Positions 8,797 through 19,180 of a stretch of DNA of 64,000 bases are shown in pieces. The position numbers were made by a program, and so were the translations under genes. Below the pieces are notes generated by a model. The model did no database searches, had not been told where the DNA came from, and saw only the letters and a list, made by a program, of their open reading frames with translations. Numbering within the stretch: the stretch's first letter is position 1; every line of letters starts with the position of its first letter. This DNA is from Thiohalocapsa halophila (GTDB lineage Bacteria > Pseudomonadota > Gammaproteobacteria > Chromatiales > Chromatiaceae), in NCBI RefSeq assembly GCF_016583825.1, contig NZ_NRRV01000023.1, forward strand, positions 18,799 to 82,798, read 5' to 3'.

Positions 8797-11255
8797 TCGC
8801 CCGCGCTCTGCGGAGCTTGCAACAACCGAGTCAAGCTCAGAGTTCGCACCGGCGCCGCGCGCCGAGCAGTGGCAGGCCGCTGCTCGCCCTGTTGGCACTC
8901 TGCCCAGTGCTCTTGCTCGCGCCCCCGACGGCGCTGGCTGCCGCCGACGACGAATTCCTGCAGCCGGATCAGGCCTTTCGCATCTCCGGGGAGTCGGCGG
9001 GGCCGGACGCCGTGATCGTGAGCTGGGATATCGAGCCCGGCTACTACATGTATCGGAGCAAGTTCCGCTTCGACAGCGAAAGCCCCGGCATCAGCCTCGG
9101 CCGCCCCGACCTGCCGGAAGCCGAGACCAAGCAGGACGAGTTCTTCGGCGAGGTACAGATCTATCGCGACCGCATCGAGGCCAAGCTGCCCGTGGAGCGG
9201 ACCGCCGACGCCGGCGACATGATCGCCATCGAGGCCAAATCCCAGGGCTGCGCCGATGCCGGGCTCTGCTACCCACCGCAGAAGCAGCGCATCCTGTTGG
9301 AGCTGCCGAAGCTGGCGGCAGCGGATGCCAGTGGCGCCGGCGAAGCGCCAGCTTCAGCGCCGGCAGCCGAGGCCGCGGCGTCGAGCGCGCCGGCACCGGC
9401 CCAAAGCATGGCCCGGGCGCTCTCGGGCGGCGGCGCCAGCAGCGGCGGCGCCGCCCAGTCGCTGGGTCTCGGCATCGGCGACGACATCCTGCCTGTGGAG
9501 GAGGCCTTCCGCTTCAACGCCGAGGTGGCGGCGCCGGAGCGCCTGGCGCTCACCTGGGACATCGCCCCGGGAACCTATCTCTACGCGGACAAGATCGAGC
9601 TGGCGCTGGAGGACGCCGAGGGCGTGCAGCTCGGCGCCTTCGAGCTGCCGGAGGCCGAGGTCAAGCCCGACACGGTGCGCCCCGACGGCACCATCGGCGA
9701 TGTCGCCGTTTTCCATGGGACCATCGACATCGACGTGCCGCTGCTGCGCGCTCGGGCCGAGCCCACGGAGGTCACCCTGGTGGCCAAGTACCAGGGCTGC
9801 GCCGAGCGCGGCATCTGCTATCCGCCCGTCACCGATCGCATCGCCCTGGCGCTGCCGGCGGCCACCGAGACCGTGGCGCTGGCCGAGGTGGCGCCGGCGG
9901 ACACCGCGGCGGCTGCGGGCGCCGATGCGGGCGGCCCGCCCGAGCGCGTCTCCGAGCAGGATCAGATCGCCGCGCGCCTCGCCGATGCCGGCATCCTCGG
10001 GGCCATGGCCATCTTCTTCGGCCTGGGGCTGCTCTTGGCCTTCACGCCCTGCGTCTTCCCGATGATCCCGATTCTGTCGGGCATCATCGCCGGCCAGGGC
10101 GACAGCATCACCACCCGCAAGGCCTTCTTCCTGTCGCTGGCCTATGTGCTGGCCATGGCATTGACTTACGCCGTGGTGGGCGTCATCGCCGGACTCTTCG
10201 GCGCCAACCTCCAGGCCACCTTCCAGAACGTCTGGGTGCTGACGGCCTTCGCCGCGGTGTTCGTGCTGCTGGCGCTGTCCATGTTCGGCTTCTACGAGCT
10301 GCAGCTGCCGAGCAGCTGGCAGAGCAAGCTCACGGAGATGAGCAACAAGCAGGAGGGCGGCACCCTGGCCGGGGCGGGCATCATGGGCGCGCTCTCGGCG
10401 CTCATCGTCGGCCCCTGCGTGGCACCACCGCTGATGGGCGCGCTCATCTTCATCGGCAAGACCGGCGATGCCGTGCTCGGCTTCTTTGCGCTGCTGGGCT
10501 TGGGACTCGGCATGGGGGCGCCGCTGCTGGCCATCGGCACCTCCGCCGGCAAGCTCCTGCCGCGGGCCGGCATGTGGATGGACGCCGTCAAGGCCGTGTT
10601 CGGCGTCCTGCTGCTGGCGGTGGCCATCATCCTGCTGGAGCGGGTGCTGCCGCCGGCGGTGGCCATGATCCTCTGGGGGCTGCTGCTCATCGCCGCCGGT
10701 GTCTACATGGGCGCGCTCACCACCATCACGCAGGAAGCCCGCGGCTGGACCAAGCTGTGGAAGGCGCTGGGCCTGGCGCTGCTGGTCTACGGCGTGCTGA
10801 TGATCGTCGGCGCGGCCGCCGGCGGGCGGGACACCATCCAGCCGCTGCGCGGCATCGTCGCCGCCGGTGGCGGCCAGGCGGCGGCGCACAAGGAGTTTAC
10901 GCCCATCAAGACCAGCGCGGACCTGGACCGCGAAATCGCCGCCGCCAGCGCCGCCGGCAAGCCGGTGATGCTGGACTTCTACGCCGACTGGTGCGTGTCC
11001 TGTAAAGAGATGGAGCGCTATACCTTCCCGGACCCGGCCGTCATCGACGCCATGGAGCAATTCGTCGTGCTGCAGGCGGATGTCACGGCCAACGATGCCG
11101 AGGACAAGGCCCTGATGCAGGAGCGCTTCGGCATCCCGGGACCGCCGGCCATCCTCTTTTTCGACGCGAGCGGTGAGGAGCTGCGCGGCTATCGGCTAGT
11201 GGGCTTCGTACCCGCCGACGAGTTCTCGGCCCATCTGAACGAGATCGCCCGATGA
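8775..11255 (+). CDS. dsbD: Thiol:disulfide interchange protein DsbD with duplicated alpha domain
   Basis: DsbD carries electrons from cytoplasmic thioredoxin to periplasmic thiol partners (DsbC, CcmG). The 826-residue protein has a signal peptide, then two tandem alpha domains. The first (about 58-170) ends with CADAGLCYPP near 159; the second (about 240-355) ends with CAERGICYPP near 342. They are joined by an Ala/Ser linker. The eight-helix beta domain follows with its cysteines in FTPCVFPMIP (near 425) and VGPCVAPP, then a C-terminal thioredoxin domain with WCVSC (near 740). E. coli DsbD has one alpha domain (565 residues), so the extra copy is notable. Start ATG 8775 lies inside cutA. 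Confidence 0.95.
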   Translation: MHHYHHLIARALRSLQQPSQAQSSHRRRAPSSGRPLLALLALCPVLLLAPPTALAAADDEFLQPDQAFRISGESAGPDAVIVSWDIEPGYYMYRSKFRFDSESPGISLGRPDLPEAETKQDEFFGEVQIYRDRIEAKLPVERTADAGDMIAIEAKSQGCADAGLCYPPQKQRILLELPKLAAADASGAGEAPASAPAAEAAASSAPAPAQSMARALSGGGASSGGAAQSLGLGIGDDILPVEEAFRFNAEVAAPERLALTWDIAPGTYLYADKIELALEDAEGVQLGAFELPEAEVKPDTVRPDGTIGDVAVFHGTIDIDVPLLRARAEPTEVTLVAKYQGCAERGICYPPVTDRIALALPAATETVALAEVAPADTAAAAGADAGGPPERVSEQDQIAARLADAGILGAMAIFFGLGLLLAFTPCVFPMIPILSGIIAGQGDSITTRKAFFLSLAYVLAMALTYAVVGVIAGLFGANLQATFQNVWVLTAFAAVFVLLALSMFGFYELQLPSSWQSKLTEMSNKQEGGTLAGAGIMGALSALIVGPCVAPPLMGALIFIGKTGDAVLGFFALLGLGLGMGAPLLAIGTSAGKLLPRAGMWMDAVKAVFGVLLLAVAIILLERVLPPAVAMILWGLLLIAAGVYMGALTTITQEARGWTKLWKALGLALLVYGVLMIVGAAAGGRDTIQPLRGIVAAGGGQAAAHKEFTPIKTSADLDREIAAASAAGKPVMLDFYADWCVSCKEMERYTFPDPAVIDAMEQFVVLQADVTANDAEDKALMQERFGIPGPPAILFFDASGEELRGYRLVGFVPADEFSAHLNEIAR

Positions 11256-11812
11256 ACCCGGCCAAGGTGCTGGTAGTGACGGTGCTGGCGGGCACGCTCA
11301 GCATCGGCGCGGCCCTGTTCGGGGAGCGCTGGTTCGCCAAACAGGACATCGACCTCAGCGGGCGGGGAGACGACGGCCGCATCGCCACCCTGCCCGACCT
11401 GCGCCTGCCGGACCTCTCGGGCCAGGAGATCGCCAGCAACGCCTGGGGCGGCAAGGTGGTGGTGCTCAACTTCTGGGCCACCTGGTGCCCGCCCTGTCTG
11501 CGCGAGATGCCCATGCTGGACGAGCTCCAGCGCGGTGTCGACGCCGGCGAGCTGCAGGTCGTCGGCATCGCCATCGACGCGCGCGAGGCGGTGGAGCGCT
11601 TCCTCGCCGAAAACCAGGTGGAGTACCAGATCCTGCTCGGCGATGCGGACACGGTCGCGCTGTCTCGACGCCTCGGCAACCGCACCGGCGGTCTGCCCTT
11701 TACGGTGGTCTTCGATCCACTGGGGCGGCGGGTGTTCAGCCATACGGGCGAGATCACCGCGGACTTGGTGCGGGCGCGCATCCTGCCTCTACTAGACCAA
11801 GAAACCGGCTGA
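11252..11812 (+). CDS. TlpA/ResA-like membrane-anchored thioredoxin
   Basis: A 186-residue protein with an N-terminal signal anchor (about residues 5-25) and a periplasmic thioredoxin fold. The active site is WCPPC (cysteines at 79 and 82) and a cis-proline loop is suggested by GGLPFTVV. Such proteins reduce disulfides in apocytochromes or copper-site proteins. Its ATG overlaps the dsbD stop (ATGA at 11252-11255), so it is translationally coupled and is a likely electron acceptor of DsbD. Which substrate it serves cannot be told from sequence. Confidence 0.9.
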   Translation: MNPAKVLVVTVLAGTLSIGAALFGERWFAKQDIDLSGRGDDGRIATLPDLRLPDLSGQEIASNAWGGKVVVLNFWATWCPPCLREMPMLDELQRGVDAGELQVVGIAIDAREAVERFLAENQVEYQILLGDADTVALSRRLGNRTGGLPFTVVFDPLGRRVFSHTGEITADLVRARILPLLDQETG

Positions 11813-12117
11813 TCCGGCGCAAATCCGCCGGCATCTGCTGCGAAGTCCGACCAGTCTGGTCTTTGTAATCGCGTCCCGATTGCCTTACATTGTGCGCCGT
11901 TGTCAAACGGTGCGCTCACGGGCCGATCGCGGCCGTTGCATACCCAAAGCTTTATTTTGTGCACCGCTCGCCCGCTTGAGCGGCCGGCGCCCGGACGCGC
12001 TGCCACAGCAGCCCGACCCGGGCCCTGCGCCAGCACCGCAGCCCGCTGCGCCGGCAAGGGTGTGTCCACGTATCACGACCGCCGCCCAGTCCGGACCAGC
12101 AAACACCCACGCAGCCC
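11813..12117. other. Intergenic region before aroQ
   Basis: No gene seen in these 305 bases. TTGTAA and TTACAT with a 16-base gap near 11865-11892 could be a weak promoter for aroQ-accBC, but the match to consensus is poor. Confidence 0.3.
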
Positions 12118-12567
12118 ATGGCCCAGATCCTTTGCCTGAACGGCCCCAATCTGAATCTGCTCGGCACCCGGGAGCCGGACAAGTACGGCCGCGACAGCCT
12201 TGCCGACATCGGCGCGCGCCTGTCGCAGCAGGCGCAGGCCGCCGGGCATAGCCTGCGACTGGTGCAGAGCAACGCCGAGCACGTGCTCATCGACGCCGTG
12301 CAGCAGGCGGGCGCCGACGGCGCCGCGTTCGCGCTGGTGAACCCGGCCGGCCTCACCCATACCAGCGTCGCGCTGCGCGATGCCCTGCTCGCCGTGCAGC
12401 TCCCGTTCATCGAGGTGCACCTGTCCAAGGTCCATGCCCGCGAGGTCTTCCGGCAGCACTCGTATTTCTCGGACATCGCCGAGGGCACCATTACCGGGCT
12501 CGGCGCCATCGGCTACGAGCTCGCCCTCACCGCGGCGCTGCGGCGACTCGACGCCCGCCCCGGCTGA
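12118..12567 (+). CDS. aroQ: Type II 3-dehydroquinate dehydratase
   Basis: This dehydrates 3-dehydroquinate to 3-dehydroshikimate in the shikimate pathway and forms dodecamers. The 149 residues carry the family marks: [13 protein letters not shown] at the N-terminus with the catalytic-tyrosine region DKYG, the [16 protein letters not shown] segment, [20 protein letters not shown], and a C-terminal [11 protein letters not shown]. It precedes accB and accC on the same strand, an order known in many gammaproteobacteria (aroQ-accB-accC). Confidence 0.97.
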   Translation: MAQILCLNGPNLNLLGTREPDKYGRDSLADIGARLSQQAQAAGHSLRLVQSNAEHVLIDAVQQAGADGAAFALVNPAGLTHTSVALRDALLAVQLPFIEVHLSKVHAREVFRQHSYFSDIAEGTITGLGAIGYELALTAALRRLDARPG

Positions 12568-12657
12568 GCCAGGGCTCAGGCGAGCGGTCAACAGCCGCCC
12601 TGCACACTGGCGCCCACCCACTACACACTGAGGCCCGAGACCCGGCACAACCACATC

Positions 12658-13116
12658 ATGGACATCCGCAAGGTCAAGAAGCTCATCGAGCTCCTCGAAG
12701 AATCCGACGTCGCCGAGATCGAGATCCACGAGGGCGAAGAGTCCGTGCGCATCAGCCGCCATGGCAGCGCCCCAATGCACTACATGATGCAGGCGCCCGC
12801 CGCCGCCCCGGCCGCGGCGCCGCCGGCGACAGGCACCGCTGCGGGCGCGACGGAGGCGGAAGCCGAGCCGGAAGCGGACGAAGGCGCGATGGTGCGCTCG
12901 CCCATGGTGGGCACCTTCTACCGGGCGCCGTCGCCGGGCAGCAAGGCGTTCGTCGAAGAAGGTCAGGACGTCAAGCTCGGTGACACGCTGTGCATCATCG
13001 AGGCCATGAAGATCCTGAATCAGATCGAGTGCGAGAAGGCCGGTGTCGTACGCCGCATCCTGGTGGAGAATGGCCAGCCCGTGGAGTACAACCAGCCGCT
13101 CTTCGTCATCGAATGA
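12658..13116 (+). CDS. accB: Biotin carboxyl carrier protein of acetyl-CoA carboxylase
   Basis: The 152-residue protein carries the carboxybiotin between the biotin carboxylase and carboxyltransferase subunits. It has an N-terminal helical segment (residues 1-40), an Ala/Pro/Glu-rich linker (about 46-78) and a biotinyl domain beginning [13 protein letters not shown]. The biotinylated lysine is near 118 in EAMKILN; most family members have EAMKMMN, so the two residues after Lys differ. The last bases overlap accC (ATGA), as expected for a coupled accBC operon. Confidence 0.97.
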   Translation: MDIRKVKKLIELLEESDVAEIEIHEGEESVRISRHGSAPMHYMMQAPAAAPAAAPPATGTAAGATEAEAEPEADEGAMVRSPMVGTFYRAPSPGSKAFVEEGQDVKLGDTLCIIEAMKILNQIECEKAGVVRRILVENGQPVEYNQPLFVIE

Positions 13117-14453
13117 TCGAGAAGATCCTCATCGCCAACCGCGGCGAGATCGCGCTGCGCATCCAGCGCGCCTGCCGCGAGCTCGGCATCAAGACCGTCG
13201 CCGTCCACTCCGACGCCGACCGGGAGCTGAAGCATGTGCTGCTCGCCGACGAGTCCGTCTGCATCGGCCCGGCGCCGTCGCGCGACAGCTATCTGCACAT
13301 CCCCTCCATCATCAGCGCCGCGGAGGTGACGGACACCGTCGCCATTCACCCCGGCTATGGCTTCCTGTCGGAGAACGCCGACTTCGCCGAGCGGGTGGAG
13401 CGCTCGGGCTTCGTCTTCATCGGACCCAAGCCGGAGACCATCCGGCTCATGGGCGACAAGGTCTCTGCCATCAAGGCCATGAAGCAGGCGGGCGTGCCCT
13501 GTGTGCCGGGCTCCGACGGCCCCATCGACAGCAGCAACAAGCACACCCTGGACCTGGCGCGGGAGATTGGCTACCCGGTCATCATCAAGGCCGCAGGCGG
13601 CGGCGGCGGCCGCGGCATGCGCGTCGTGCATTCCGACGCCACGCTGCTCAATGCCATCTCACTCACCAAGGCCGAGGCGAGTGCCGCCTTCGGCAACGAC
13701 ATGGTCTACATGGAGAAGTACCTGGAGAACCCCCGACATGTGGAGTTCCAGGTGCTGGCGGACCAATACGGCAACGCCATTCATCTCGGCGAGCGGGACT
13801 GCTCCATGCAGCGCCGCCACCAGAAGGTGGTCGAAGAGGCACCGGCGCCGGGCATCACCCCGGAGCAGCGCGCCTTCATCGGCGAGCGCTGCGCCAAAGC
13901 GTGTGAGCAGATCGGCTACCGGGGGCTCGGCACTTTCGAGTTCCTCTATCAGGACGGCGAGTTCTACTTCATCGAGATGAACACTCGTGTGCAGGTGGAG
14001 CACCCGGTGACCGAGATGATCACCGGCGTCGATCTGGTCAAGGAGCAGATCCTGGTGGCCTCCGGCGAGCGGCTGCGCTACCGCCAGGCCGAGATCGACT
14101 GGCGCGGGCATGCCATCGAATGCCGCCTGAATGCCGAGCACCCGGAGACCTTTCGTCCGAGCCCCGGGCCCATCGAGGAATTCCATGCCCCGGGCGGCCC
14201 GGGCGTGCGCATCGACACCCATATCTACGCGGGCTATGTCGTGCCGCCCTATTACGACTCCATGATCGGCAAGCTCATCACCCACGGCGAGGACCGCGAC
14301 ACCGCGCTTTCGCGCATGTGCAACGCCCTGCGCGAGACCATTATCGAGGGCATCGACACCAACATCCCGCTGCACCGGCAAATCATGAAGGACTCGGCGT
14401 TCCAGCAGGGCGGCGCGAATATCCATTACCTGGAGAAGAAGCTGGGACTGTAG
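13113..14453 (+). CDS. accC: Biotin carboxylase of acetyl-CoA carboxylase
   Basis: This catalyses ATP-dependent carboxylation of biotin on AccB, the first half of malonyl-CoA synthesis. The 446 residues fit the family. They open [17 protein letters not shown], contain the ATP-grasp glycine loop [12 protein letters not shown] (about residues 159-170), the [17 protein letters not shown] segment, and [14 protein letters not shown]. The ATG at 13113 overlaps the accB stop; longer upstream frame is a shadow of accB. Confidence 0.98.
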   Translation: MIEKILIANRGEIALRIQRACRELGIKTVAVHSDADRELKHVLLADESVCIGPAPSRDSYLHIPSIISAAEVTDTVAIHPGYGFLSENADFAERVERSGFVFIGPKPETIRLMGDKVSAIKAMKQAGVPCVPGSDGPIDSSNKHTLDLAREIGYPVIIKAAGGGGGRGMRVVHSDATLLNAISLTKAEASAAFGNDMVYMEKYLENPRHVEFQVLADQYGNAIHLGERDCSMQRRHQKVVEEAPAPGITPEQRAFIGERCAKACEQIGYRGLGTFEFLYQDGEFYFIEMNTRVQVEHPVTEMITGVDLVKEQILVASGERLRYRQAEIDWRGHAIECRLNAEHPETFRPSPGPIEEFHAPGGPGVRIDTHIYAGYVVPPYYDSMIGKLITHGEDRDTALSRMCNALRETIIEGIDTNIPLHRQIMKDSAFQQGGANIHYLEKKLGL

Positions 14454-14463
14454 GGGCAAGGCT

Positions 14464-14628
14464 CGAGTAGCGAGTGTCGAGCTCCGAGTCGGTTTGCTTG
14501 TAGCTGAGGTATGAGCTACCGAGCCACTGAATGCGGGCTCCCCGGCCGACTCGCCGCCCAGAGCCCTCGCTCCTCGTTACTCGATACTCGCCCCTCGTCC
14601 CTCGTCCCTATCCCCTAGCCCCTAGCCC
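14464..14628. repeat. Heptad tandem repeats, facing arms, upstream of prmA
   Basis: The left arm has four 7-bp units CGAGTAG, CGAGTGT, CGAGCTC, CGAGTCG (14464-14491). The right arm has eight units CTCGTTA, CTCGATA, CTCGCCC, CTCGTCC (twice), CTATCCC, CTAGCCC (twice) at 14573-14628. The arms are roughly inverted relative to each other. The right arm ends 8 bp before the prmA start. Confidence 0.85.
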
Positions 14629-14635
14629 CTGAAAA

Positions 14636-15562
14636 ATGCCCTGGCTCCAGCTCACCCTGATCATCGACCGCGACTACGCCGAGCAGGCGGAGTCGACGCT
14701 GGAAGAGGCCGGTGCGCTGTCGGTGACCCTGGACGACGCCGCGGACGAGCCGGAGCCGCCGGGCGCGGAGCCCGCCGCCGGCGGCATCTGGGAGCCGGCG
14801 CCGGCGACGCAGCCCCTGTGGCGGCGGCTTCGGATTACAGCGCTCTTCGATGACGACGACGCCGGTACCGCGGCGGCCGACCAGGCGGCGGCGGCCCTCG
14901 CGGAGGTCGCACTGACACCGCCGAGCATCGCCAGCCTGGACGACCGACCCTGGGAGCGCGTCTGGCTGGATGAATTCACGCCCACTTGCTTCGGGCGGCG
15001 CCTGTGGGTCTGCCCCCGCGGCGAGCGGCCACCGGGGGCGGACGCAGCGGACTGGGCGGGCGTGGTCCTGGATCTGGACCCGGGCCTCGCCTTCGGCACC
15101 GGCCATCACCCCACCACGGCGCTGTGCCTGACCTGGCTGGACGGATTGGACCTGGCGGGCAAGCGGGTGCTCGACTACGGCTGCGGCTCGGGCATCCTCG
15201 CCATCGCTGCCCTCAAGCTCGGCGCCGCATCGGCGCTGGCGGTGGATCACGACCCCCAGGCGCTGGACGCGACCGTCGACAACGCCCTCGACAACGGCGT
15301 GCTGGAGCGACTCGCCGTGGCCCGCCCGGAGCAAGTGCCGCAGACACCCGCCGACTTGGTTGTCGCCAACATCCTCGCTGGCCCGCTGTTGGAGCTGGCG
15401 CCCACGCTGGCGACGCTAGCCGCGCCGGCGGCCGAGCTCGGACTCTCCGGCATCCTCGCCCACCAGGCGGCACGGGTCGCCGATGGCTATGCGCCCTACT
15501 TCGTGATGGCGCCCCCCGAGACCCGCGACGATTGGGCCCTGCTCACCGGGCGACGGCACTGA
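14636..15562 (+). CDS. prmA: Ribosomal protein L11 methyltransferase
   Basis: A SAM-dependent enzyme that trimethylates several amino groups of ribosomal protein L11. The 308 residues have an N-terminal substrate-recognition domain (WLQLTLIIDRDYAEQAES) and a Rossmann methyltransferase domain with LAFGTGHHPTTALCL, VLDYGCGSGILAIAAL (SAM motif I) and DLVVANILAGPLLEL (motif IV). It is slightly longer than the E. coli protein because of an acidic/Ala loop near residues 36-55. It follows accC as in other gammaproteobacteria, but 182 bp of heptad repeats separate them. Confidence 0.96.
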   Translation: MPWLQLTLIIDRDYAEQAESTLEEAGALSVTLDDAADEPEPPGAEPAAGGIWEPAPATQPLWRRLRITALFDDDDAGTAAADQAAAALAEVALTPPSIASLDDRPWERVWLDEFTPTCFGRRLWVCPRGERPPGADAADWAGVVLDLDPGLAFGTGHHPTTALCLTWLDGLDLAGKRVLDYGCGSGILAIAALKLGAASALAVDHDPQALDATVDNALDNGVLERLAVARPEQVPQTPADLVVANILAGPLLELAPTLATLAAPAAELGLSGILAHQAARVADGYAPYFVMAPPETRDDWALLTGRRH

Positions 15563-15784
15563 CGCCGAGCGGCCCGATTCGCCCCCAGGGAAATCGAGCA
15601 CGGATCGTCTCCGCCAGATGCGGCGACGGCATCCCGGCGACCTCTGTCGGTCAGACACAGTCAAATCCGGGCACGAGCCGTGTCGTTGTCCACCAACACC
15701 CGTCATAACAGCCCGCCTCGGGTCCTGCTGGCAACGCCGAAGTTGGCTAGAATCCCGTACCGATCCCCGCCGCTTCGCTGACCC

Positions 15785-17014
15785 ATGGACCGCATGCCGA
15801 CGACCCCCGACATCAACGGCAGCGCAAGCAACTCTCTGCGGCCGCCCGTCAACCCTGGCGCCGCCGGGGCCCCGGCGCGGAGGGACGCCGCCCGAGGCTT
15901 CGCCATCGGCGGCATCCGGGTGCATAACCGTTTGATTTTGGCGCCCATGGCAGGCGTCACCGACCGCCCGTTCCGCAGCCTCTGCCGGCGTCTCGGCGCC
16001 GGGCTCGCGGTCTCCGAGATGCTCTCGGCCAACCCGGCCTTGGCAAGCTCGCGCAAGAGCCGCGAGCGCGCCGACCACCGCGGCGAGCCGGGTCCCATCG
16101 CCGTGCAGATCGCCGGTGCCGACCCGCAGTGGCTCGCCGAGGCGGCGCGCATGAACGTCGATCAGGGCGCTGAGCTCATCGACATCAACCTCGGCTGCCC
16201 GGCCAAGAAGGTCTGCAAGACCGCCGCCGGCTCGGCGCTGCTGCGCGATGAGCCCTTAGTGGCACGCATCCTCGAAGCCGTGGTGGCCGCTGTACACGTA
16301 CCAGTCACACTGAAGACCCGCACCGGCTGGTCGCCCGAGACCCGTAACCTGCCGCGCATCGCCCGCATTGCGCGGGAAGCCGGCATCGCCATGCTCGCCG
16401 TGCACGGGCGCACCCGCGCCTGCGGCTACAGCGGCCGGGCTGAGCTCGACAGCCTGCGGACGCTACGCGCGGAGGCCGGCCTGCCCGCGGATTTTCCGCT
16501 GGTGGCCAACGGCGACATCGACAGCCCCGAGCGCGCCGCGGCGGCGCTGGCCTATACCGGCGCCGATGCCGTCATGGTCGGCCGCGCCGCCCAGGGCCGA
16601 CCCTGGCTGTTCCAGCAGATCGACCACTATCTGATCACCGGCGAGCACCTGCCGCCACCCACCAGCGACTGGGTCTGCTCAACCCTGCTCGCCCATTTGG
16701 AGGAGCTCTATCGCTTCTACGGCCCAGAGCGCGGTGTGCGCATCGCGCGTAAACACATCGGCTGGTATCTGCGCGCCCACCAGCAGACCGGCCCGCAGCA
16801 AAGACCTGGCGTCGGGCTTGGAGCCGGGCGCGCAGGGCTGCGGGGCAGCGGCACTAGCACCCGAGCGTGCGCCGCCGGCCCCACCCAACCGGACGCACCC
16901 CACACCATCGAAGCGCATCTGGCCCGCATCAACCGGGCCGAGACGCCACAACAACAAACCGATCTGGTCCGCGCCCTATTGTTGGGCCCTGCGGACTTGG
17001 AGGATGCGGCATGA
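15785..17014 (+). CDS. dusB: tRNA-dihydrouridine synthase B
   Basis: A flavin enzyme that reduces specific uridines in the tRNA D-loop. The TIM barrel starts near residue 38 with FAIGGIRVHNRLILAPMAGV, has the catalytic cysteine in NLGCPAKKV, and FMN-binding GRAAQGRPW. At 409 residues it exceeds the usual ~320. It carries an extra N-terminal leader of about 37 residues and, after WYLRAHQQTG, a Gly/Arg/Ala-rich insertion of about 30 residues in the C-terminal helical domain before TIEAHLARINRAE. Met4 is an alternative start. The stop overlaps the fis start (ATGA), the classic dusB-fis operon. Confidence 0.94.
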   Translation: MDRMPTTPDINGSASNSLRPPVNPGAAGAPARRDAARGFAIGGIRVHNRLILAPMAGVTDRPFRSLCRRLGAGLAVSEMLSANPALASSRKSRERADHRGEPGPIAVQIAGADPQWLAEAARMNVDQGAELIDINLGCPAKKVCKTAAGSALLRDEPLVARILEAVVAAVHVPVTLKTRTGWSPETRNLPRIARIAREAGIAMLAVHGRTRACGYSGRAELDSLRTLRAEAGLPADFPLVANGDIDSPERAAAALAYTGADAVMVGRAAQGRPWLFQQIDHYLITGEHLPPPTSDWVCSTLLAHLEELYRFYGPERGVRIARKHIGWYLRAHQQTGPQQRPGVGLGAGRAGLRGSGTSTRACAAGPTQPDAPHTIEAHLARINRAETPQQQTDLVRALLLGPADLEDAA

Positions 17015-17343
17015 CAATCGCGACGGTAGCCAAGGTTGCTCCATTGGAAGAACAAGACGCTGACTGGACAGGACTGACCGTAATCCCGACCAACCGAGGC
17101 GAGCCGCTGCGCGAATGCGTACGGGCCGCGGTGTGCACCTATCTGCGCAACATGGATGGGCAGGACGTGGAAGGCCTGCACCGCTTCGTCATGGACGAGG
17201 TGGAGCGGCCGCTGATCGAGACAGTGCTGGAAGCCGCCGGCAACAACCAATCCGTGGCGGCGCGTATGCTGAGTATCAGCCGCAGCACGCTGCGCAAGAA
17301 GCTCGCGGCCTATGCGGCGGCGGACGGCGACTCTGCGCGTTAA
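17011..17343 (+). CDS. fis: Nucleoid-associated protein Fis
   Basis: Fis bends DNA and regulates rRNA promoters, recombination and replication. The 110-residue protein has a divergent N-terminal arm and the conserved C-terminal region: LRNMDGQDVEGLHRFVMDEV, then ERPLIETVLEAAGNNQSVAA and the helix-turn-helix ending ISRSTLRKKL. Its ATG overlaps the dusB stop, so it is translated from the dusB message. The usual length is about 98 residues; the extension is at the N-terminus. Confidence 0.95.
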   Translation: MTIATVAKVAPLEEQDADWTGLTVIPTNRGEPLRECVRAAVCTYLRNMDGQDVEGLHRFVMDEVERPLIETVLEAAGNNQSVAARMLSISRSTLRKKLAAYAAADGDSAR

Positions 17344-17581
17344 CCCCGGGCCGCGGGCAGGCCCGCCGTGTCAGTGCGCCCGACGGCGCGGCGGGCGAGC
17401 TAGCGAATGAGTCCGGCCAGCGAGCCGGCCCGGCACTGCGCGGCCCCGCCGGCGGTGGCATAATCGGCGGCCACGTTCCACGCCGGTGCGGAGCGCCGTG
17501 CTTGCAGGCCGCAACGCCGGCAGCCATCGCGCACCTGCAAGACCGCCGCTGCGCTTCGCCGAAGCCTTCGCGAGACTGCCC

Positions 17582-19177
17582 ATGCACGCCATCCGCCGCG
17601 CCCTCATCAGTGTTTCCGACAAGACCGGGCTCGCCGAGTTCGCCCGATCCCTGGCCGAGCAGGGGGTGGAGATCCTCTCCACCGGCGGCACCTCCAAGCT
17701 GCTCACGGATGCCGACGTGCCGATCAAGGAGGTCTCGGACCACACAGGGTTCCCGGAGATCATGGGCGGGCGCGTCAAGACGCTGCATCCGCGCATCCAT
17801 GGCGGCATCCTCGGGCGCCGCGGCATCGACGACGGCGTCATGCACGAGAACGAGATCAAGCCTATCGACCTGGTGGTCGTGAATCTCTATCCCTTCGAGG
17901 CCGCGGTCGCCAAGCCCGACTGCGACCTCGCAACGGCCATCGAGAACATCGACATCGGCGGCCCGGCGCTGCTGCGGGCGGCGGCCAAGAACCACGCCGC
18001 CGTCACCGTGGTGGTGGACGCCGCCGACTACAGCCGAGTACTGGACGAGATGGCGGACCACGACGGTGCGGTGAGCGATGCCACCCGCTTCGACTTGGCG
18101 GTGAAGGCCTTCGAGCACACCGCCGGCTACGACGCCGCTATCGCCAATTACCTGGGCGCCGTCGTCGACGAGCCCCAGCAACAGCACCCCCAGCAGCAGC
18201 ATTCCCAGCAAGCGCCCGGGCTCCCGCGCACGCTGAACCTCCAGTTCACCAAGCGCCAGGCCATGCGCTACGGCGAGAACCCGCACCAGAACGCGGCCTT
18301 CTACACCGCCCGTTCGGTGCCGACGGCCTCCGTGGCCGGCGCAGAGCAGCTTCAGGGCAAGGCGCTCAGCTACAACAACATCGCCGACACCGACGCGGCG
18401 CTGGAGTGCGTCAAACAGTTCACCGACGGCCCTGCCTGCGTCATCGTCAAGCATGCCAACCCCTGCGGCGTCGCCTATGGCGAGAGTCTGAAGCACGCCT
18501 ACGAGCGCGCCTTCGCCACGGACCCCGAGTCCGCTTTCGGCGGCATCATCGCCGTCAACGGCGAGCTGGACGCGGACACCGCGCAGGCCATCGTGGAGCG
18601 CCAGTTCGTGGAGGTCATCATCGCGCCGACAGTGACGACCCAGGCGGCGGCCGCCGTGGCGGTGAAGAAGAACGTGCGCCTGCTGGCTTGCGGCACCTGG
18701 GACCCGGCACCGGCGCCCTACTTGGACTACAAGCGGGTGCTGGGTGGCCTACTGGTCCAGGACGCGGATCTGGCGCTCGCCGGCGAGCTCCAGGTGGTCT
18801 CCCGCCGCGCGCCCTCGGAGGCCGAGATGCGTGACCTGCTATTCGGCTGGCGCGTGGCCAAGTTCGTGAAGTCCAACGCCATCGTCTACACCCGGGACCA
18901 GCAGACCATCGGCGTCGGTGCCGGGCAGATGAGCCGGGTCAACTCTGCGCGCATCGCCACCATCAAGGCGGAGCAAGCGGGGCTCAGCGTGCAGGACGCC
19001 GTCATGGCCTCGGATGCCTTCTTCCCGTTCCGCGACGGCATCGACCAAGCCGCCGCCACCGGCATCGCCGCGGTCATCCAGCCTGGGGGCTCCATGCGCG
19101 ACCAGGAGGTCATCGCCGCCGCCGACGAGTACGAAATGGCGATGGTGTTCACCAGTATGCGGCATTTTAGGCATTGA
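17582..19177 (+). CDS. purH: Bifunctional AICAR transformylase / IMP cyclohydrolase
   Basis: This catalyses the last two steps of de novo IMP synthesis. The 531 residues contain the N-terminal MGS-like cyclohydrolase domain ([20 protein letters not shown], then [16 protein letters not shown]) and the C-terminal formyltransferase domain with [15 protein letters not shown], the KHANPCG signature and the ESAFGGI loop. A Gln/His-rich stretch (about residues 198-212) sits at the domain boundary, an unusual low-complexity insert. ATG 17582 is the conserved start; the upstream extension is not family-like. It follows dusB-fis as in E. coli relatives. Confidence 0.97.
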   Translation: MHAIRRALISVSDKTGLAEFARSLAEQGVEILSTGGTSKLLTDADVPIKEVSDHTGFPEIMGGRVKTLHPRIHGGILGRRGIDDGVMHENEIKPIDLVVVNLYPFEAAVAKPDCDLATAIENIDIGGPALLRAAAKNHAAVTVVVDAADYSRVLDEMADHDGAVSDATRFDLAVKAFEHTAGYDAAIANYLGAVVDEPQQQHPQQQHSQQAPGLPRTLNLQFTKRQAMRYGENPHQNAAFYTARSVPTASVAGAEQLQGKALSYNNIADTDAALECVKQFTDGPACVIVKHANPCGVAYGESLKHAYERAFATDPESAFGGIIAVNGELDADTAQAIVERQFVEVIIAPTVTTQAAAAVAVKKNVRLLACGTWDPAPAPYLDYKRVLGGLLVQDADLALAGELQVVSRRAPSEAEMRDLLFGWRVAKFVKSNAIVYTRDQQTIGVGAGQMSRVNSARIATIKAEQAGLSVQDAVMASDAFFPFRDGIDQAAATGIAAVIQPGGSMRDQEVIAAADEYEMAMVFTSMRHFRH

Positions 19178-19180
19178 AGA

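Noticed and set aside
9354..11060. 568-codon frame opposite dsbD
   Set aside because: It mirrors the dsbD codons and is His/Gln-rich, a typical high-GC shadow.
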